Part shown: positions 61,004 through 64,000 of the stretch, one piece after another | How the letters are laid out: each line of letters begins with the position of its first letter | Numbering within the stretch: the stretch's first letter is position 1 | DNA from: Oscarella lobularis | Lineage: Eukaryota; Porifera; Homoscleromorpha; Homosclerophorida; Oscarellidae | Assembly (NCBI RefSeq): GCF_947507565.1 | Contig: NC_089188.1 | Span: forward strand, 1,302,001-1,366,000 | DNA length: 64,000 bases | Direction: 5' to 3' | Made by a program: the position numbers and the translations under genes | Notes under the pieces: model-generated | Seen by the model: only the letters and a program-made list of their open reading frames with translations | The model's database searches: none | Told to the model about the DNA's origin: nothing

Positions 61004-62841
61004 ATGCTTTGGATTGTGTTCCTGGTGGGGGTTGCGGCGTCGAAACCACTGCAGAATGAAAGCATTAGTCTCTACCAAACGGCACAGAATACAACGGATC
61101 GAATAACGTTGAAAGGAAACGTGTCCTTCGAACCAGATTTTAAGTTCAGCACGTCAATCACAGTAAATAGGTAATGCTAGAAGCGGGGCTCGATACGTAG
61201 CTAGTAGAAGCAGAAGCAGAAGCAGAAATCTTCTGCCTCTCCTTTTTATTGACACTGTAATTTGGGACTACCTGTAGAGCATTTAGAGGTCAGGCAGGTA
61301 GAGGTCAAGGTCACTTCAGCAGACCCGTATCTGCCTACACCGAGAGATAAGCAGTCATTTGTCGTGCAGGTACGACTAGAGGTGCGTAGGAGTCTCTCTC
61401 ATGCAGATCTGGAGGTCCCCGACCTTTGTAGTTCGGTGGCAGCAACTAATGGGGCTATCTATATCAGCAGACTAGCATATGGCTATTGACCCCCCCTAGG
61501 TCTGCCAAGTACCAAGAAATGCTTGGCTTTGGCGGTGCATTTACCGAGAGCTCAGCTTACGTTTGGTCGACTCTGAATGCAACCGTTCAACAGCGTCTTC
61601 TCGATCTCTACTTCTCCAAAGAGGGTCTCCAATACTCGCTCGGTCGTATTCCGATCGGTTCGTGCGATTTCGCTCTGGCGTGGTACAGCTACGACGAAGT
61701 GCGAGACGACGCGAATCTGACCCACTTCACGGTGAGCCACGAGAAAAAATGGCGCATCCCATTCATACGCGCCGCCATCGAATCGCGATCCAATTGGACG
61801 ACGGCACCTTTCAAATTCGTCGCATCGCCGTGGAGCCCGCCGAAGTGGATGAAAACGAACGACTTTCCCTACTGTCCAACGAGCTGTTTCGACTGCCAAC
61901 TGAAGGCCGAGTATCGCGACACGTACGCTATGTACATGTCGAAATTCATAACGGCGTTCGACGAACTCGGCGTGCCGACGTGGGCCGTCACCGTGCAGAA
62001 CGAGCCCGAAGCGTGTCCGCTCCTCTACGCGGGCATGCACTTCAACCCGGAAACGGAACGGGATTTCGTTCGCGATCACCTCGGACCGCGTCTCGCGAAC
62101 GATCATCCCGCCGTGAAAATACTCGCCTACGATCACAATAAGGATCACGTGGCGAAATGGGCGAAAGTGATCTACGCGGACGCGGCGGCGGCGCGATACG
62201 TCTGGGGCACGGCCGTGCATTGGTACACGGGCGACGAATTCGAGAACGTGAACGCGACTCACTATTTGGCGCCGGATAAGCCGATTCTCGCGACGGAGGC
62301 GACCGTGGCGCGGGAGAAGGATCCGCGAGCGCCGGCGTGGGAGAACGGGGAGCACTACGCGCACGACATGATTGGGGATTTCAATAATTGGGTCGTCGGG
62401 TTCATCGATTGGAATCTCGTCTTGGATATGTACGGGGGGCCGGATCACGCCGGGCCGGCGGAGTGCGAGGGTTTGATCAAGTGCGGTAGCGACGCGATGA
62501 TTCTCGCCGACAATTCGACGCAGGAGCTCTATCTACAGATATTTTACTACTACATGGGGCACTTTAGGTCAGTCCCTATAGAATGGGGTTCACGGGGACG
62601 CGTTCTCTTACCTCTTTATTTTTCTAGTAAATTTGTTTCGCCCGGGTCCGTGCGCGTTGGCGTGAGCGCCTCGACAAATGATCTCGAATCGACGGCCTTT
62701 GTTACTCCCGCCAACGAGACGGTTGTGATTGTGCTCAACCGGCAGGACTCGGCGACGACGTACAAACTTCTCGATCGGCTTTCTGGAAAGGCCGCCAGGA
62801 TAACAGTCCCGGCCCACAGCATACAGACACTGGTCTACTAG
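61004..62841 (+). CDS. GBA1: Lysosomal acid glucosylceramidase, GH30 family
   Basis: Three exons (61004-61170, 61500-62567, 62628-62841) join in phase to 482 residues. It begins with a short signal peptide (MLWIVFLVGVAAS). The TIM-barrel part has the family landmarks MLGFGGAFTESSAY, YSLGRIPIGSCDF, VASPWSPPKWMKTN, the acid/base Glu in WAVTVQNEPE and the nucleophile Glu in KPILATEATVA, then GFIDWNLVLDMYGGP. The C-terminal beta domain ends in VPAHSIQTLVY. It should cleave glucosylceramide to glucose and ceramide in the lysosome. Several N-glycosylation sequons are present. The protein is a little shorter than vertebrate GBA1, mainly at the N-terminus. It is head-to-head with the RSF1-like gene. 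Confidence 0.93.
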
Positions 62842-63105
62842 AAATAACCAGTTGCATCAATGCTAGTCCCATTCTTAATTAAGTCGTAGCATTGATGGAG
62901 TACTTTGTTACTTTGTTGTACTTTGAGACTTGCCTTTGCACTAATTCTATCCGTTTATACCACATACTGTACACCTTACAGCTTCCAAACATTTAATATA
63001 TACTGTACGTAAGAAACATTTGTAATAATAGTACATCAAATAATAATACTGATCATCACGGGAATTCAATTCTGGGGAGCTTACGCGTTTCCCCAATCCT
63101 TGTGC

Positions 63106-63687
63106 TCACATCTTGTCCCTTCCGTGTGGCTCGTTGAAATTGAGGTCTGGTCCAATCGAAACAATCCCACGTGGATTGATTTGCAAGTGGCTCTCCTTCA
63201 AGGAAAAAATGAGTGCGCGTTTTCTCAAGTTTTTAACGTATTGCAAACCATGTAGTGACGTCGAATGTGCTCCATGTCGACCGTCTCTCCAACGCCCGGC
63301 ATCTGATAAATATCTCGCGTGTAAGCCCAGATATTGGGAAAGTCGACAAGGCGCTTCTTGTTGCACTAAAGAAACATAACAAGACAACAATTGAACTCCA
63401 AAACCGTCCACTCACTTTGAAGTGACCGTGATAGACGTGATCGAACCGAACGAGCGTCGTGAAGAGTCGAACGTCCGCTTCAGTCAGACGATCGCCGCAG
63501 ATGTAGCGATTCTTCGACAGAACTTCTTCAGTCTAAAATAGAAAAAAAAAGCCTTAGGCACACACAAACATCACTCGCTAATGCTCGCCTCACCCTGTCC
63601 AAACCCTCAAACAATCGTCTAACGTTGGCATCATAGGCCTCTTGACTCGTAGCAAAACCGCTCTTATACACACCATTATTGATCATA
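63106..63687 (-). CDS. Glutathionyl-hydroquinone reductase (Xi-class GST), 3' exons only
   Basis: Four exons read leftwards: [20 protein letters not shown]...LFEGLDR; then [20 protein letters not shown] and [18 protein letters not shown]; then [20 protein letters not shown]...[17 protein letters not shown]; then [16 protein letters not shown] and the stop at 63106-63108. This is the C-terminal helical half of S-glutathionyl-hydroquinone reductases (ECM4/YqjG), which reduce glutathionyl-hydroquinones. The N-terminal thioredoxin-fold exons with the catalytic Cys lie beyond the right edge. The intron upstream of 63687 contains a copy of the dispersed repeat. Confidence 0.88.
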
Positions 63688-63835
63688 CTAAAAAAGAAGA
63701 ATTGACATTGATTGACAATAAAATCCTAACTCGATCTCATCTATGACTACAATTAGCTGACGTCTTCATAGAAAATTACTCACAAAGTCCGTAAGTAATT
63801 TTACTCGAAATAAAGAAAATTACTCACAGGATCAA

Positions 63836-64000
63836 TACAGTTAGTTTTTCCGCGATTTTCTCGGCCGAAACTAAACATCGGTCGATCCCATGAATCAAAA
63901 CAGCTCTATAACCGAATCTACAAGGCCAAAACAGAAACCATCGAATCGCGTGAAAAAGACCAAAATATCGCGATTCTTGGTCTAATACGCACAAAATGGC
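63836..64000 (-). repeat. Diverged, internally deleted, inverted copy of the MED14-intron repeat
   Basis: The reverse complement reads CATTTTGTGCG...GACCAAGAATCGCGATATTT, then after a ~170-bp deletion GGGATCGACCGATG and GGCCGAGAAAATCGCG. These match parts of the 606-bp unit at 30.8-32.8 kb. It lies in an intron of the hydroquinone reductase gene and is cut by the window edge. Confidence 0.85.

Overview
The window looks like nuclear DNA of an early-branching, compact-genome animal. Every gene is split by many very short spliceosomal introns (mostly about 45-100 bp, GT-AG plus a few GC-AG). The gene set is metazoan: a SUFU homologue, Mediator subunit MED14, an EMSY homologue, the axonemal protein CCDC39, and a giant MAM/LDLa receptor. 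Coding DNA is rich in GTCG/TCGTCG runs. A sponge, possibly a homoscleromorph such as Oscarella, fits best, but that is inference from gene content and compactness, not from a marker sequence.

Layout. 0-1.5 kb: 3' part of a secreted thrombospondin-1/sushi protein (+). 1.8-5.6 kb: an EMSY-type ENT-domain gene that ends in a bromodomain (+). 6.1-12.1 kb: three minus-strand genes: a CFAP97D-like ciliary protein, a PH-domain protein with a long acidic tail, and a VPS9-domain Rab GEF. 12.1-16.2 kb: gene-poor DNA with a 139-bp foldback element and a (GTCT)n microsatellite. 16.2-20.1 kb: an unrecognised multi-pass membrane protein with a long coiled-coil tail (+). 20.6-20.9 kb: two orphan exons encoding a receptor-like cytoplasmic tail with NPxY motifs. 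22.7-39.0 kb: a tight plus-strand series of SUFU, CCDC39, a 127-residue unknown, and MED14. One MED14 intron is filled with a 606-bp tandem repeat. 39.3-56.0 kb: one giant receptor gene with signal peptide, Ly6/uPAR-like domain, about 15 LDLa and 18 MAM domains, a Cys-rich domain, a mucin-like repeat, one TM segment and an NPxY tail. 56-58 kb: gene-poor. 58.1-60.9 kb: EMC5 and an RSF1-like WHIM/PHD chromatin protein (-), the latter head-to-head with a GH30 glucosylceramidase (+, 61.0-62.8 kb). The right edge holds the 3' exons of a glutathionyl-hydroquinone reductase (-) and a diverged inverted copy of the MED14-intron repeat.

The genes do not form one pathway. Themes are transcription/chromatin (EMSY-bromo, MED14, RSF1-like), cilia (CCDC39, CFAP97D-like), membrane traffic and ER (VPS9, PH, EMC5, GBA) and cell-surface adhesion (TSP1/sushi, MAM/LDLa receptor). 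The most unusual items are the ENT-bromodomain fusion, the giant receptor with a second orphan copy of its type of tail, the membrane/coiled-coil gene of unknown family, and the intron-filling palindromic repeat array. Exon joins were made by eye from splice signals and reading-frame phase. Internal boundaries of the longest genes are approximate.
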